64,000 nt of DNA from Helopsaltes ochotensis (GCA_013400155.1 VXBM01000537.1:508961-572960); one strand, 5' to 3'. Counted from the first letter of the stretch, positions 13,858 to 29,100 are shown. The notes: generated by a model not told the origin, from the sequence alone. Translations and numbers: made by a program.

Positions 13858-14078
13858 GAGCCGGGGCGGCGGCGCCCCGCGGGGGAGGTGCCGAGCCGTG
13901 CCCCGCTCCGGGCGGCCGTAATCCCATCAAAGGGCCGGACCCAGCCTCCTCCCCCCTTCCCTCCGTCCCTCCCCGTCACTGCCCGGCGCTCGTCCCAGCC
14001 CCGCTGTCCGCTCCGCTCCGGCCCCGGCCCCGCTCCGCACCCGGCTGCCGCCCGCTCGGGCGGGGGGACTCGGCGCAC

Positions 14079-14187
14079 ATGGAGGTGCCGGGCGGCTGTC
14101 ACCGACGCTGCCTCGCCTTGGTGCTGCTCCTGGCTTCGTGCATCGGGTGTGCGGCCACGCCGCGCAGGAACATCCCCCGCCGGCAAG
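14079..14187 (+). CDS. EGFLAM: EGFLAM exon 1: start codon and signal peptide
   Basis: The ATG lies in the CpG island in the context cgcacATGG (G at +4, C at -3). It encodes a basic n-region (CHRRC), a hydrophobic core (LALVLLLASCIGCA) and a likely signal-peptidase site around residues 23-26, followed by a basic stretch TPRRNIPRRQ. This fits a secreted protein. The exon ends CAAG|GTAGGA after 36 codons plus one base, so the phase-1 G must be completed by exon 2, and it is. The N-terminus is poorly conserved among vertebrates, so the start is assigned from frame, signal peptide and the first in-frame ATG. Confidence 0.88.
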
Positions 14188-17100
14188 GTAGGACGGGCGG
14201 CGGCGCCAGACGAGGGGTGCGCGCCCCGCGACAGGCTTGCACCGGCCAAGTTCGGCGTGCCTTTAGCACTGGGGCTGCCCCGGTCGGGCACGGGCGGCAG
14301 CGTGCCCCCGGGCGGGCAGCGGGCAGCGGCGCAGGTCGGGCTGCCGCGGCCCCGGTCAGCAGTGAGCCCGTCTGGGAGCTCCGGGCGCCCGGCGGAGCGT
14401 CCGCCGCTCCTCGCTCCTCCTGCGAGCCCCTGCCGCCCTCTCACGGGGAAGAGAGGATGCCCAGGCAGTGGCAGGGACCCGTGAACTTGCGGGGTCGGTG
14501 TATGACCCGTTTTCTCCGACATCTCACACCCAGTGCCGGTGGGCGCATTCGATTTGCAGACCAGGACCAGGCTGCAGCTACCGCGGAAGAAATCGGCAAA
14601 AATTTTATCCGGTTTTTCCTGGATCCCGTTACCCGCGGTGCGGCGCGAGCAGAGTTAGAAGCCAGGTGAACCTCTAAGCCAGTCAGAGTGACCTGTCGGG
14701 AAGGCTGTTCCGTGGCTGGTACATTTATATGTGTGGCAGCAAATGACCGAAGACATTGAGTAGTAAGTGTGAAAGAAAAGTTACTAGAGAAGCAATGATT
14801 TTGTCCCAAAAATGTAGCTGTCGTGTACCAAGCACGATCTGGTGTGCCCCTGGTCCTGCTCCTGGCTGAGCACTCCCCGTGTCCTGTGGGAGAGTTCCCA
14901 CGGCTGTCGGCGGGAGGTTTGCTCCCTGATCAAGGATGTCCTGCACAGTCCTTAGAGGCTGAAAGTTAAAACCCTGAGTCTGTTAAAACCCTTTTACAGT
15001 CTGCAGCATATGGAACAGTAAGATAAAATGTAAACAATAACATGAGGCGCAGTGCATGGTGAAGTTTGACATTCTGTATACTTTACAAATTGCGGTGCTA
15101 AGGGAAGATAACTATGCCCGGGGACTGTTTCAAACACTGGGACTGTCCTGGAGTCTTTGTAACCACAACTCTTATGGCTGAGTTCACTGAGATCAGTTCA
15201 ACTGAAAATTCAAAAAGTTTACTAAGTTCTGCCTCATCTCACAAAGTGTTTGTAGCTTCAGATCCTCTTTGTATCTATCCCAGAGTATTGATTTATCCCA
15301 GTATCTAGTATCCCACACTTTTACTGCTGGTTTTTAGAATCACTATTGTGCCTTCTCTTGCTCATATGAGAAGAAAACAAATACCTGTGCAGTTGGAAAC
15401 ATAATACTTAAATGCAGCCTGAGCTTAAAACCCTTACTGGACAGATGGCTAATTTTACTGGTCTGACCTTGTCTCTTAGGGATCTAGTCCCATGATCCTT
15501 GGTTGTCATAACAGCCACCATTAAGTACTTGAGGAAATTAGGCAGACAGTCATTGTGAATGAAGTGATAAGTAGCTTGCATTAAAAATACTGGATATGTG
15601 AAGCTGGGAAAGCAAATGTGCAAATATTTTAAAATATTCCTTGACTGTAACATACTCTTGTACTTGTTTCCCTTAGTCACAGCAGAATGGCAGACCTGGG
15701 GGAAAATGTACTTCTGTGCATTGAATTAAAACAGTTTAAAGCTTGGAAACTAATTGTAGTGTTGTGAAGGAAATAAATTAATGTTAGTGTTGTCTTTACT
15801 TTACTTTTATTGGCACACATTTTATTTTAGTTTTTTATAACATGCTTCAGATTCACTACTGATTCAATCATTCTTTTCCTGCTTCTTTTGCTGTATAAGA
15901 CGTAATGAGTTTTATTGGGCAATTTTTTTCAAAATCTGTGCAAATCAATCTGTGAATTTGAAAATTCAGTTGTAGCAAGATTTGAAGCGGGAAATCCCCC
16001 ACACAATATGTGTGCAGCAGTTTATAATTTAAATCCCATCTGCATTTTCCTGGGACTGTTGGAATTGAGGGCGCCCAAGAATCCCATGACTGGGTCCTTA
16101 CTGTGAAATGTTGCCCTCAAAACACTCAGAACAGATGTAGTTTCAGGTAGTTGGAACGTCTCTGCCTTGTTCTGCAATGTAGTGTATGCTGGGTGGTTAA
16201 GAGTGGAAACAAACTATCATTTATTCACACATCCAAAATTACACATTCAATGAGTAAAGAAGAGATAAGATAGCAAAAAGTTCTTCAGGATTTTTTTTCT
16301 TTCATTTTGTCCTTTTAATAGTGATCGAAGTGAGACTTGTACAGGAATTTAACTGAGGTGAAAGCAAGAGCTTATGTCAAGAGAGGAATCATAAAACCAT
16401 TTGATCTTCAATAACAGAAGAAGACTTGGAGGTCCTGTGGATCAAAAGAAAAAGAGATAGTAAAAAGGATCTTCATTTTTCCCAAGTTTCAGTTCAGGGC
16501 TTAGTTTACAAAGATCAGTTTTGTAATCCCAAGAAAGCAGCAAAGTGAGAAATCTGTTTGTGTAGTTAAAAATATATAGCAAAATGGCCACAAATGCAAC
16601 TTCTTAAATTAATCTTCAGGGAAAAAGGCTGTCGTAGTCAAATACAAGACATTCTGATGACTGCTAAAATCATTTGAACATTTATTTACGGTTACATAAT
16701 ACATTTTCTGGAGACAAGGAAACGGGATGACAGACTCTTTGGGAAGGGCTTAAAACAAATCCTTAGACACCGTGTGGTGAATAGTGTAGCTGGGAACAGA
16801 TTAGCCTGGGATTCTCTATATCTTGTACTCCCAGAAGCTGGCACTCAAACTGCTGCTTTCACATTGTTTTCTATCTTTTGTCTTCTGCAAAAGGTTTTTG
16901 CCATTTCTGTTTCAAGTTTCAATTGGTTGAAGAATAAAGGGTCTGAAACTAGCTCCCAGTGTGTTACTCTGCTACTAATATAGACACAGTATTTAATTTT
17001 AGTGGTTGTCTGATTTTAGTGAATTTTAGGGAAAGAGATGACCAGTCCTGTGGATGTTCATGGCATAAAGTTATTGCACTGTATTGCATTGATGCTTCTT

Positions 17101-20100
17101 TAGTAAGAGAGTGTAAAATTCCAACGCCCTGTAGAATAATAAAATGGGTAAGTTGGTCTGCATGGAGAATAAAAATAATCATGTCTGATGCTTAGGAATG
17201 CTTCTCCTTTTATAAATACATTATGCTTGCCAGCTAATATAAATAAAGAATTTGGCTTGTATCTCTTTCCCAGATGTCCACAGCAGTAGACATCACCAGC
17301 TTTCTGTGTAAATGCTGGAGGAATCAGACCAGTTAAAGTCTGAAGACTTTACAAGAGAGTAGCAATCAATATCAGGGCCAGAGTTTCAAGAGTATAGATC
17401 CTTGGTGGGCCCGACAGTAAATCACTTTTTTTCTTTTTTCCCCAAAGGATTTGCCACGGGAGTACTTGAATTCTTTAGAAAATCTGACTATAATAAGAGC
17501 TGCTACATGAGGAACACTTTTGAAAGTCTGGCCATATTTATGTATCAAAACAGGTCAAACTACCTTGAAATCAGGTCTACAGATATGAAAAATTCAACAG
17601 TCTCTGGGTTTTTAAAGTTACAGTTTTTTGGAACAACAGTAGGATGAATTCTTATTCACTGTCATAATAAATCCCACACGTAAGGGGTAAGGTTGATTTG
17701 CTGCTGGATGTGAAGTGTCCGAGAAGAGGAATGACTGTGAAGCTGAATGATTCCTAATGTGAGGGATGTAGAGCTGTCAGAGACAGTGCGTATCTGTGAG
17801 CTTGAACTAATAAAGGAGATGTAAATAATTTATTTGAGGGAAGATTAGTATCATCCTCTTACAGTTTCAAAAATGCCTGATGTCTTCAACACCAATAAAA
17901 TCAAGCACTAATTATGTATGTATTTGTTGTCTGTCACCTTCAGGTATAAGTTGCATCACAACATTATGTGATATCTCATTTTGATTGGATTTGCTCTTGT
18001 ACTTCTGGGCTCCATGGTCTAGTAAATTCTGAAAATTGATCAATCACATCACCACCTCATGCAGATATGAGCATTCCAACAATGCTTTCCAGGGCAGCCA
18101 TAGGAATGTAGTGAATTAGTCCACTTGAGCATGTTACTCTGTATGTCATTGTTACTCATTTTGAAGTATGTTTTCTGACATTAGTTAGTCTTACTTGCAG
18201 CAAAGTAAAGTCTTGTGCCCTTTCCACCACGAAATTACTATCTTCCTCAGTACAAGGAAACTTTCAGTAAATGTTTTTCATTGGCACCATTTTGCTAATG
18301 TCAATGTCTGAAATGACTATTCAGACTTCCACCAGTGTTACCAAAGGTAAAATTGGCCAAGAGATTTTATACCAGATACTGGAGTTCACAGTGATGCTTC
18401 AGAGAGCAGTGGTTGTTTTGGAGTGAGGGTACTAGCGTGATCCTTGGGCAATCTTTCTGCCTTGAGGCTGTCACAAACTGTCTTTGATGGCTTGCCAGTC
18501 CTTCACAGGACAGATTTTAGTTTTTAAAAATGGGATTAGAATGGTTTTATGCTTTTACCCTTTCCAGCCATGCCACTTCAGACAGTCATAAGACTCCTTT
18601 AGGGTGCTCATCACAGCTGTACCCCAATTTTAGTCAGTGCTTCCAGGCTTTAACTGAGTGATAATATGTAGGTGATTTTCATGGTGTCTTCTGAACTGCC
18701 TTGCAGAAAAAAACCCCTCTTTTTCTCTCAGTGACGCTGGACTGGACAGGACACAGCACTGTGTACTGTTTGCAGCTCATTAGATGTGAACACATCCAAC
18801 AATCATACTCACCTTAAACTTAATGGCAGGGATTCTGAGTGTCAGTTACCCAAAAGACATCCTGAGGAACACAATAGTACCTTGCTTTCTTATACCAGAA
18901 AGTTTTAGTGCACGAATTTTCTTCAGTCCCCCTCGTACTCATTGATTAGCTGAAAGTATACTTGGAAGTTTGTAACTCCTCAGATCATGCTTATATTGGC
19001 ACTCAAATTTTTGCATATTTCTATTTATGATGTTTTAATGTGTGTTTAAGCTCTTTTAATGCTCTTTTTAAAATTGAAAATAAAATTAAATAAAAAAGGT
19101 GGCTATCATTGCTTCATGTCCTCAAAAAGGACTGATAGGACCTTTTCACAACTTTTCCATAATAAGGAAATGAAACTAAAATATTTATAGAAAGTTGTTC
19201 ATATGAAAAAATCATTAAAGGATATTACAGATACCTATAATCTAAGCAAACAGCCATGAATAGGTCTTTGCAGAGTTTATTGTTTCACTATTGAGTGTAC
19301 AGTTAGTTGCCATATTTATCAGTGAATGTGTGATGGTGGTCTATGATCATCATCCCTGTGATTCCTAAATCACAGGGACACAGAAGATTATGTTAGATGT
19401 GTGATCTTCAATAAAATTTCTTTATTGTTTTCTGTGCAAACAAATGGTCTATCTAAAAAAACCCCAAACAACCCACAAACCAAACAAATCCCCAAACATG
19501 TTCTTCATTACTAATTCCAACTGAAACAAAATACTTTTGGGTAAAGCTAGGCAAGATTTGATTTCCTTTTATTTTTTACTTTTAGTGAAGATGCTTATAC
19601 ATGACAACCAAATTAGCTATTTCATAGAATGTGACCATCCAGACCACAGCAAAAAATCAACATTACTTTTTCAGACTTTTCAGAGCCACTGAGCTGAGAA
19701 CAAGCACACCAGAATTCATCTTTGAAAGTAACTGCTTCAGGAGGCCATAAGCCACTGAAAATTGAAGGCTTAGGGGGAAAGCTTCAGCACAACCAGGTAC
19801 CTAACTCAAACCTAGATAATGATACGCTGTGTGATGATCCATAAAACTCTGCAGGTGAGGGGTGTATAGTGTGAAATACACCAAGTTCATGCCAGTTCTT
19901 CCATTGAACATAGAGTAGCTACACCCAGGAATAAAAACTATTGTTGAGGAAAGTCCCTCAGGATATTGGCCTCTAATGAAAAAGGATCCACACAACATTG
20001 ATAAAGGGAGCCATTTGTTCAAAAGCGAGAGGACAGCTATGTGGTCATCAGCAAAAAGGAAAAATCCTTTCTTCTCTTGGGTCAGATCCCTGTAGGTGGA

Positions 20101-23100
20101 TAGCCAAAATGCCAGCTTTCTTTTCTGAAAAAGATGTCTCACTCAAGCATGGCCAAAGTTATCCTGGATAAGTTTTTAGAGCTAGAAGATATAAAGTGTA
20201 GGCAGGTGCTAACATCTGAACATTCTGAGTGTATGCCCAAGTAGTGATAGGGTGTCTTTCCCCTAATATGTGTTAACCTTACAGCTAATAAACACTTTTT
20301 ATATAACAGTGCAGACAACAGTCGTTTCAAGAACAGTTCTTCTGAGAAGCGGACACTGAGTGGTTCTGAGTTTCCCCATGTCCTCAGAGGATAGTCAGTC
20401 TAGTGTTATTTGCACAGAAAGATCTCTGGAAGCTGGAAGAATCCCAATACAGAATATTCTTCACATCGCTCTCAATTTTAAAAGTAGTTTAAAATTGCTG
20501 GCAGCTATGAAAATGATGGTGTATATCAATACCTTTGTACATTTGGAACTTGCAAAATTGTCTTTCTAAAATGATGGGAAATGAACATCCTGTGAATCTT
20601 GATCATGCCTCTTTCAAATACAGAAATCATTCTGATCTTTCTGGTGTGCCAGAGGTATTGTTGCACATACGAAGTTTTAAATCAAGACTGGCTTTGTGTT
20701 GCTGGGCTCAAAAATCTTCTGATAAAAAATCCTAAGGGCAAAAATTATACAGTATTTCACTCAAGTTTAATTGCTTTTATGCATGAAAAATTTCAGCTAG
20801 AATATAATTTTAGGAAAAAAGAAGCCAAACTATGAACAAAACTTGTCAAACTGTAGATGATAGAAAGTACGTGTCTAGGACCAAAATTTTTGCGGTTTAA
20901 TTAGAGATTGCAGAAGCCAAGAATCTGTTCCTTGGAATTGAAATGTGAGGTCTCTTTCATATTCTGTTTTCTAGACAATTACAGGAGAAGGTAATGTGTC
21001 TCCAAAAATAAGCAGGCATTTTATGAAGATGACTGTTTACAGAGATGTTGGCATTGCAGCTGATACTCCAGCCATGCATGCAGATGGGTGTCCTGCTGGC
21101 ATTTTTAGTTCCTGTTCCCATTTCATTAAGTTCTTGTTCCCATGTGAACCTGTGCTGTGCAGGTTGCTAATGTTCCCATCTTTATTGTTCAGTGACAATG
21201 GCAGAGTTGAACTTTGCAGCCAAGAACTGTTTCTCTGTCCATGTGTGTGCCAAAGGACTCGCTCAGTAGGGTGAGATGAGGGCCTTCCAGCCATTTACCG
21301 CTGCAGAGCCATAGGGTCATAGAAGGAAGGGAAGAAGGGAAGAAGAAGCCTGCAGAGTATAGGCAATTCTTTCAGGGACTTCTGGACAAAGCAAAAGACA
21401 GCACCTAAAATGGGTTTAAAAGGGGAAAAAAAAGCAAGCTGTTTGGACCAGCTGATGCCAAGTAAAGGGTATGGTGTGCGTGAGGTAGCACTGATAGAGG
21501 TTTGGGACAAAGACTTGGACTCTACAGGTTGCAGAAGATAGTGTGCCAGTGGAGCAGGGAATGCTTTCAGAGGATTAGAGAGCATTAGATATTAGCTCTG
21601 TGGACATCAGAGCTGTGTCATGTGCTATTTCCTCCCCTATGTATTTGTTCTTTATGCTGTGATATATTTCCATGTCTCATTGTCTCTTGCACCAAAGAGG
21701 GTTTTGTCCTTCCCTGTTGGTCTCTTAGCTCTCATATCCTGCTGCTTGTTACTGATTCTTTGGATGCACAGGCCATGTCCCATACTAAATCAGTGCAGGG
21801 ATTCAGGTTTAAAAACCACAGTTATTTCAGTCAGTAGAGACAAAGAATTTCGACAGGTTTTACTCAGAGAGTTGGTGAATGGAGAGGCTTGCTGACTGCG
21901 GAGGGTATTGAAATCATCCCATTTCTTATGAAGGAACTGAGTTGGGGAAGAATTTCCTGCTCCTTGAGAAGATGCCAGATTTTCTTTGGAAATAAAATGC
22001 TTCTGGGAATGATACAAATGTATATAATTGAAGGGGGAGTAATGAAGATGGAGCTGGGCTTTTCTCAGTGGTACCTTGTGACATGGCTGGAGGCAATGGA
22101 CACAAAGGGAAAGCAGGACATTCCCTTTAACATGAACAAATTGTTTTTTACAGTGAGGGTGACTGAAAATTTAGGCTGAGAGGTTGTGGAGTCTCTGTCC
22201 TTGGAGATATTCAAACCTCTTTATGTAAAGTCTTGGGCACCTGGTGCAGCTGAGCCTGCTCTGAGCAGGGGTTGGACTAGGTGATCTCCAAATGTGCCTT
22301 CCAACCACACTCCTGTGATTTTGCAGTGTCACAAGGTTCTCTTGAAAGCGTCTGTGTCAGTTCTCAGGTTTAGCTTCCGTTGAGCTCTCCTCCACCCTGT
22401 CATGGACTGAAAACACCAGCTGAACCAACTACTCTGCTTTTGAGAAACTACTCAATATTTTTTGAGAAATTAGTGTTTTCTGGCATTGTGATCAGTATAA
22501 AATGTTCCATGGGAGATTGCTACACTTCGTGCTCTATAAGGCCTGTGCCAGACCCTTAGGCATAACCAACCCACATGCTGATTTTTGTGATACTTTCTGG
22601 GTGGGATCAGATTGTTTATGTCATGAATAATGAGCATCAAAACAATCACTCAGGACTTGGAAGGATTGGGGGAACCAAAATGCTGCATGTTGTGTCCTCC
22701 CCCTGCACATTTGTTTCCTGTCACATGGTCAGCTTTGTCCTCTTTAAACTTTAATCTTTTTGCATGTGTGTACGTAATGCATATGTGATTGTCAGATTGT
22801 AATTTTTTTCTATCAGGCCACTTTTCAGGATGCTCTCCTTTAATTATTTTCTTATACCTTGGGTTTCAGCAAGAAAGAAATGTGTAGTAGATAAAGTGAA
22901 CCAATTAAGGCAGATCAAGGAGAACGCTTTTCAACTATCATGAACAATTTTGCCATGTCTTCCATTGAGATAATAAGATTTGGATAGCAAACACACGAAA
23001 AACAAGTGAGATTAATTGATGGGAAAATAAATTTTCAAGTTATTTATTTGGCATTTTTATAATTTCACTGTCCTTTTTGCTTTTCCGAATGCCGTGACTT

Positions 23101-26100
23101 GTGAAGCTGCTCCAGTATTTGTGCTTCCTAGCACCTCAGATGCATAACCCACGAGACAAAAGAGGTTGGAGGAGATGCCAGGATATGACATGCTGGTTCC
23201 TAAGCAGCCCATCCCACTGATTACTAAAGTCTGTTACACAGATAGGTTGACATACTGTTGCTTGATTTCAGCTACCTTCTGGCACTTAAGTATCTTAGAT
23301 ATGTTTTTTCGAAGTTATTTGAAAATTGCTGATGAGAAGGCAGGCCATGGCAGGGCAGGCAGTGTGCTGGCAGCAGGGAGGGCTAGTCGCAGCCTGCCAG
23401 TCACTGGGCACATCCAAGGGGACAAGGCAAGTTGGAGCTCAGGCAGGAAATCCCAAGCCAGGAAGAATGTTGAGCTTTGTATTCAAGCATCTTATGGGCT
23501 GGAGAAGGGAGAAGTGAGTTTATGCTATCCCTTCTCCTAGAACAGGAACGTGGCTACCAATTTCCTCTGCCAGACAAAGGTGCTGCAGAGATATCAGGAG
23601 CTAGGACAGCCATGCCCCAACACTGGGGCTTCAGTGGGCAAAGCACAAACCTGGTTTTAGAGGTGTGAGTGTTAGATTTTGACTCAGACTTCCAGAAATG
23701 CATTGGAAGTTATGCAAGTGGAGTGTCTTGGTGGGGGTTTTTACAGTCCTATCATTTTTTTACCTATCATTTCCTCTGGAAGTGAAAAATGCTTCCATTA
23801 AGTGCAATCCTTCACCAAGTTATCCAGGTGCAGGTACAGGGTATGTACATATGCACTTGTGTGAATCAAACTGGCCTCTGAGCATTAATTATTAAAACAT
23901 AAGCCTGTAAGAGCTGCCTAGAGATAGCCTGATGTGCTCCTTTTGACTATGTCAAGACAGATGCAAACTAGACCTTTAGTCAGAGAAATTATGTCCCCTG
24001 CTTTTTCTAACCTCCACCACCAGGAATTCTCCAAAAGTGAGTTCCAGGGCAAAACCATCCATAGCTAGAAATTTTTTATATAGCTCTCCAAAAAGTTTTT
24101 TTTTTTTTTTTAATATAGTTGTTGCTTTTCTTTGTCACTCCTGGAAGTCAATGTGGCACTGTACAAAGCATCCCTCATCTCTCCTCTTTGCTGCAGCTGG
24201 AGCCTGCCTGGGAGCAGAGCCTTGCTCCAGGATGGAATGTAAGGAGAGAACTTCCCCTTGCTGCCTTTCTGCTCAGTGATCTGCAGGGCCAAGGTACAGC
24301 AGGAAAAGCCACAACGAAGTCACCAGTGACATTCTGCCAGCTCATTCTTAATGGGATTCATGGTGTTGCACGGTAGCTTAAGTTCTGAGCTTTGTCTCCT
24401 TCATTCCCCTTCCCTGGGCTATAAAAATCCCAGAGGCTGTCACCTCAGATGTCCCTGGGGAGATAACAGATGCTATATAAGCATCAGCAAAACATCACAT
24501 GAGTCCAAGCTTGTTATTTATTAAAATGTGGAGAGAATATTTTCATTGTGGTTTCTTTTGTAGTATTTTTAAAGGACTAATGAAGGTCAGGTTAGTCTCT
24601 CCAAAGATTTGTGCACAGTAGTTTGAACCAACAACCCATGGTGCCTTGCTAGGGTCATGTTACCTGCCATTTCTGTTGCAGGATCTGATGCAGTGGTGGG
24701 TGATTCATTCAGAGGAACAACTACCAAGATTTTTGGTGTGTGGATGTTGCTGCTTCGGGTGCAGAACCAGGACAGGCTGGCTGAAATTTTCCAGTTTCAA
24801 GTCCTTGTCCTTTGTAGTTGTTGTGGCTGCGAAATTCTTGCTCTTTTACGTACTGCTGCTGGGCAGTGGGAGCTGGAAAAGACTTCAAAGAAATTTAAAG
24901 ATGGCATATTTTTTTCATTTAGAATTTCCTGACCTTTTCAGATTGTCATGTTGTCTTCCTTTCACTGTGGTGTTTGCATAACTTTCAGACTGTAAAACAA
25001 GGGAAGCAAAAAACCTTGTCACTGTTTATTGTTTAATAAATAAGAATTTCACCAATATTTCAGTGAGAGAGTGAATGGACTTGTCTACACTTTGTTTCAC
25101 CTCTTGGAGTGGACAAGCTTTTTTTCCCCTCAAAAACTGCTATTACAATGATAAAATGCTATTTTAATAAAATTCATGGTGAGTTTTTTTTGTGACTTGG
25201 TGAACACAAATAATGCTTCAAACAGTGGTAGAAATTCAGAGGTATTTCTGAAAAGTGTTTTTTTCTGAAAACTTAAATTTAGAATTATTTTGAACTGTTT
25301 TTCTTAAGTTTTTTTCCCTATTTTCTTACATTGTGGCATGTTAGTAGTGACAGCTGGCATTTCATCAACAAGTTTCACTTGTTACATGGGACACAAATGG
25401 GAGACACATCAACCTGGAAAATAAGGAGCCTTTCAGTCAGTACCTCCTAGCTGTTACCCACAGAGATTTAGAAGTAAAATAGTGAAATGCTAATCTCCTT
25501 TCATTGGTTTATGCTCTCTCATTAAGAGTAGTACAGAAAATATAGTATAAAGATTTTTATTTTCCAAACCACAAACTCATAAAGATGAAATTAACCATCT
25601 GTTTTCCCTTAAATGTATTACCGTATTATTGCGTGTGGATTGTATCAGTGAATTATTTACATAGTTTCTGCAAGATCTCAAAGTATCTGTGGCTACCTGC
25701 ATGCCTTGATACAGCAACATCTAAAAAGAAAAGAGTAAATTCAAAATATAATTGAAATTCTAAAAGAAAAATTCCTAACGCAAATCCTTTCAGATATTCC
25801 ATTCATCAGTATTTAAGATTAAAACTGTTTTCAATCACTATTGTTTTAATCTAATTTAGAATTTGAATCAGTTTTGAAATTTGCTCTAAAATAGTAGTAC
25901 TAGTAGAATATACTAGTATGGATGAACTTAATCCAATTCATCCAAAGTGCTTTAAATGTAAAGCCTATGAACATTAGAAATGTATTTGGTTGTAAATTAA
26001 GGGGTTTTTTCTCATAACAGTTCATTGTAGTAAGATTTTGGTGTCGGTCCATGACTAGAAGGAAGGAAGGAAGAGCTGTGCTTGCATAAACAGTTTTTTG

Positions 26101-29100
26101 CAGTAGCTGAAGGAAAGGATCTGGCTGAAGTGGATGCTCCTGCACAAGGCCAGCATGGTTGGCTTGGGAACAGAGGGTGGATTCTTTGGAAGTGTTTCTA
26201 CTGTGTGCTCAAGGTAACTGCACAAAATCATGAGGGCAGATGTGGAAGTGACATTCCTGCTAGTGGTTTCAGTGATGGCAAGGAGCATCCAGAGGCACTG
26301 GTATATAGAATCATAGAATGGTGGAATGTTAAGAGGTTGAAAGGACCTTAAAGACCATCTAATCCCAATCTCCCTTTGCCATAGGGACACCTCCCACTAG
26401 ACTGGGTTGCTCAAGGCCTTATCTAACATTGCCATGAACAATGCCACAGTTGAGGCATCCACAACCTCTCTGTGCAACCTGTGACAGTGCCTCACCATCC
26501 TCACAGCAAAGAATTTCATCTCTTCGTTGCAGTAAAGGATAACACTGTTGATTGGCCCAGACTGGGGACCATTCCCAGAAGGCACACACTTAGCCTGTGG
26601 CCACCCTGATGGCAGTCCATGGGTGTTTAATATACCGGCAGAGGCTGTTGTTGTATATAGCAGTGAGAGCCACAATGGAAGTGACACTTGTTTTGATGGC
26701 ATAAGCATTTTCACTATTTTAATATGAGTTGCTTTTGTGAAGCAAAGAATTAAATAATGGTCATTATTTTGACATGGCAAAATTTACTCCATCTCAGGGA
26801 GAGTGCTTGTGTATTCTTCGGCTTACTTGGAGAACTTGTTTGGTGACTTCTTTACTGGTTTGGTAGTTTTTACACATTTTTAGAAGTAAAGAGCCAAAGA
26901 CATGTATAAATGGGAAGGAAAGTAGCTGTAAGCAGAAAAGTAAACACAACATTGTCAGCTCAAAATTGTCTATCTGCGACTAAATCCTCATTCTTGTGTT
27001 TGATATACTTTCACAATGTATAGTCATAAAATGTGTGAGAGTGCTCCCCCTGGATTACTGGCTTCTTTGTGTGGCACTGGAGTCATTGCTTCCATTACCA
27101 TAAAAGCATTTTGGACAATATCGAACTTTCTGTGCCTGATGGGCCAGAAAGGAGATCAACTGTGTTTGTACAAAACATGTTTAATTTTATTATTTATATA
27201 AATTAGCTACTTGCTCTTTATGATCAGAAAAAATCTCCATGCCTTCTTAGGTATTCACTGGACCCAGCTGCAGAGGACACTGGCAGGGGTATCATCACTC
27301 AGGCAGATCTTTAGAGCATGTACAAGTAGAGGATATGTCTCACCCCCCTTGTCTGCAGATTCCCAATCCCCAGGGTGCAGAGGAGGTTCTCTTGTGGTTT
27401 TGCACTGTATGTGGTGCCACCAGATTAACAGGGATTACACAATGAGTTTTGAAAAGAGGTATTGCTGACCCCAATTGTAGGAGAAACTATGAATACCCTA
27501 GGAGTTTTACCCTTGAAAACTCTTCATTACTTTTAATAGTCTAAAGATGACACTTGACATAAAGACCAGCTTCAATATCTGTTTTTAGTGTGCCTAATAC
27601 ATGACTCTCTGTAAAATCATGCAAAGCTCACATTAAGCTCACATTTATCTCAAAATGGCTTGTCAGTGGAGCAGTGACATGTGCTGCAGCAGTTGTGATC
27701 AGCTGACAAACTGCTTTGATATGGTTGTTCAAAAGCCGTGACATCTCCTGCAGCTCAGTGCCATAAACAATGCTTGTGTCAGATCCTGCCATCACTTTGC
27801 CATGGCTGTGAAAGGAAAGTTCAGTCCAGAAATGGGCATTTTTTTTTTTACTTTCTGCCAGGTTGTGTGAAATTCTGACAACCAGAAGTGACTCTGAATC
27901 CCCAGATGCATATCACTGAACTATCAGGCCAGCAGCAGTGACAGCAGAGGACTGTGGACTGCCATGTTGCATGAGATACTCCTCTCTGCCTTGCCCTCTC
28001 GCCTCCCCAAGAAATAACTCTGTGCATGGGTCAAAGCTGCCACTGGCTTTCTTTTTCCTCTTGGCTCCTGGTCAGGGCATGAGGCAGCAGGTCCCCAGCA
28101 GCCTGAGTGCCATGTGCCTGCCTGTCACAGGGTTTTGTCACAGAGAGGGCAGAATGCAGTGGTGTATTGAGTGCTGGCCATCACCCAAGACTGCATGCAA
28201 AGACAGTGCTAGGGCTGATAGTGCCTATGCCTGGTTCCCAAGCATGTATCCAGCCATATCCCTGTTGTGTAAGGGGAATTCCCTAAATTCTAGGGAGAAC
28301 TAAACAGGGAGGATAAAAATATTGGCCTCTCTGGCTCCTTGCTCTTGTTTTCCCTGGCTTAGTCCAGGGCTTTTTACTTACTCTACAGTGACAATTTATA
28401 GGCCAGTGTAACTGAGGTCAGCATTTGGCTCTCTGTGTCTCTTTCATCACCTGCAACCTGAAGATACTAGTGTTTTCTAGGGCTGAGTGAATAATTCATT
28501 ATGTGGCTCCTTATTAAACAGATGTTGTCTCTCTGTTTGCAGATAGTCTGCAAATGGATTGCGTTTTGTTCAAATTTATTTGTTGTTCCAAGTTATTCAC
28601 CAAATACTTTCAGTAAATAATGTTATTGGTGGATAGTGCATTCAGAATATGAATTTGAAGCCTTCCTTATATGACTATTTGTCATTGCTGGTTAAAATTT
28701 GTTATTTCGGTAACTGTGCCTTCCAGCAAACTTGTCTCATAGAGCTTCCCTAGAAAGTAACACAAGGATGCTATGAATATGTTAAGAGTGAATGTTTGGG
28801 GGTATTCTTTCTTCCTTATTACTAATGCAGCTGAAATGCTAATATGCCTCATTGGCTGTTGTGAAGATTGGAAAGCTATTTTCTGAATGTGAAATGCTTC
28901 TTAAGTGGACAATGATACCCCAGCCCTGACTGCTCATCCCTGTCACTCCTTTAGATAGCAGGTGGTATATGGTTCCAGCTACTGCTGAGTACAGGGCAGA
29001 AGGTGAGCATAGGAGGTGGCATGTGCTGTGTTCAGATCCTCTGTATCAAGCAGGAATCCATGGGACTAAGTCTGTGCTAATGAAGAAAATGGGTGATGGC

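Larger units (their letters stand above)
13500..14480 (+). promoter_or_regulatory. CpG-island promoter of EGFLAM
   Basis: A sharp change from AT-rich DNA to sequence dense in CpG, with GC-box-like runs (for example 'gggcgggggga' near 13639 and 'cgggcggggggac' just upstream of the ATG). There is no convincing TATA box. The island straddles exon 1 and extends about 300 bp into intron 1, as expected for a vertebrate CpG-island promoter. The transcription start cannot be placed exactly. The long antisense and sense frames here (for example 13572-14522 minus) are artefacts of GC-rich sequence and cross an assembly gap. Confidence 0.8.

Noticed and set aside
13493..14669. Long overlapping frames on both strands in the GC-rich island (up to 316 codons)
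   Set aside because: They arise from low stop-codon frequency in GC-rich DNA, several cross the N gap, and the only frame with a signal peptide and correct splicing is EGFLAM exon 1.
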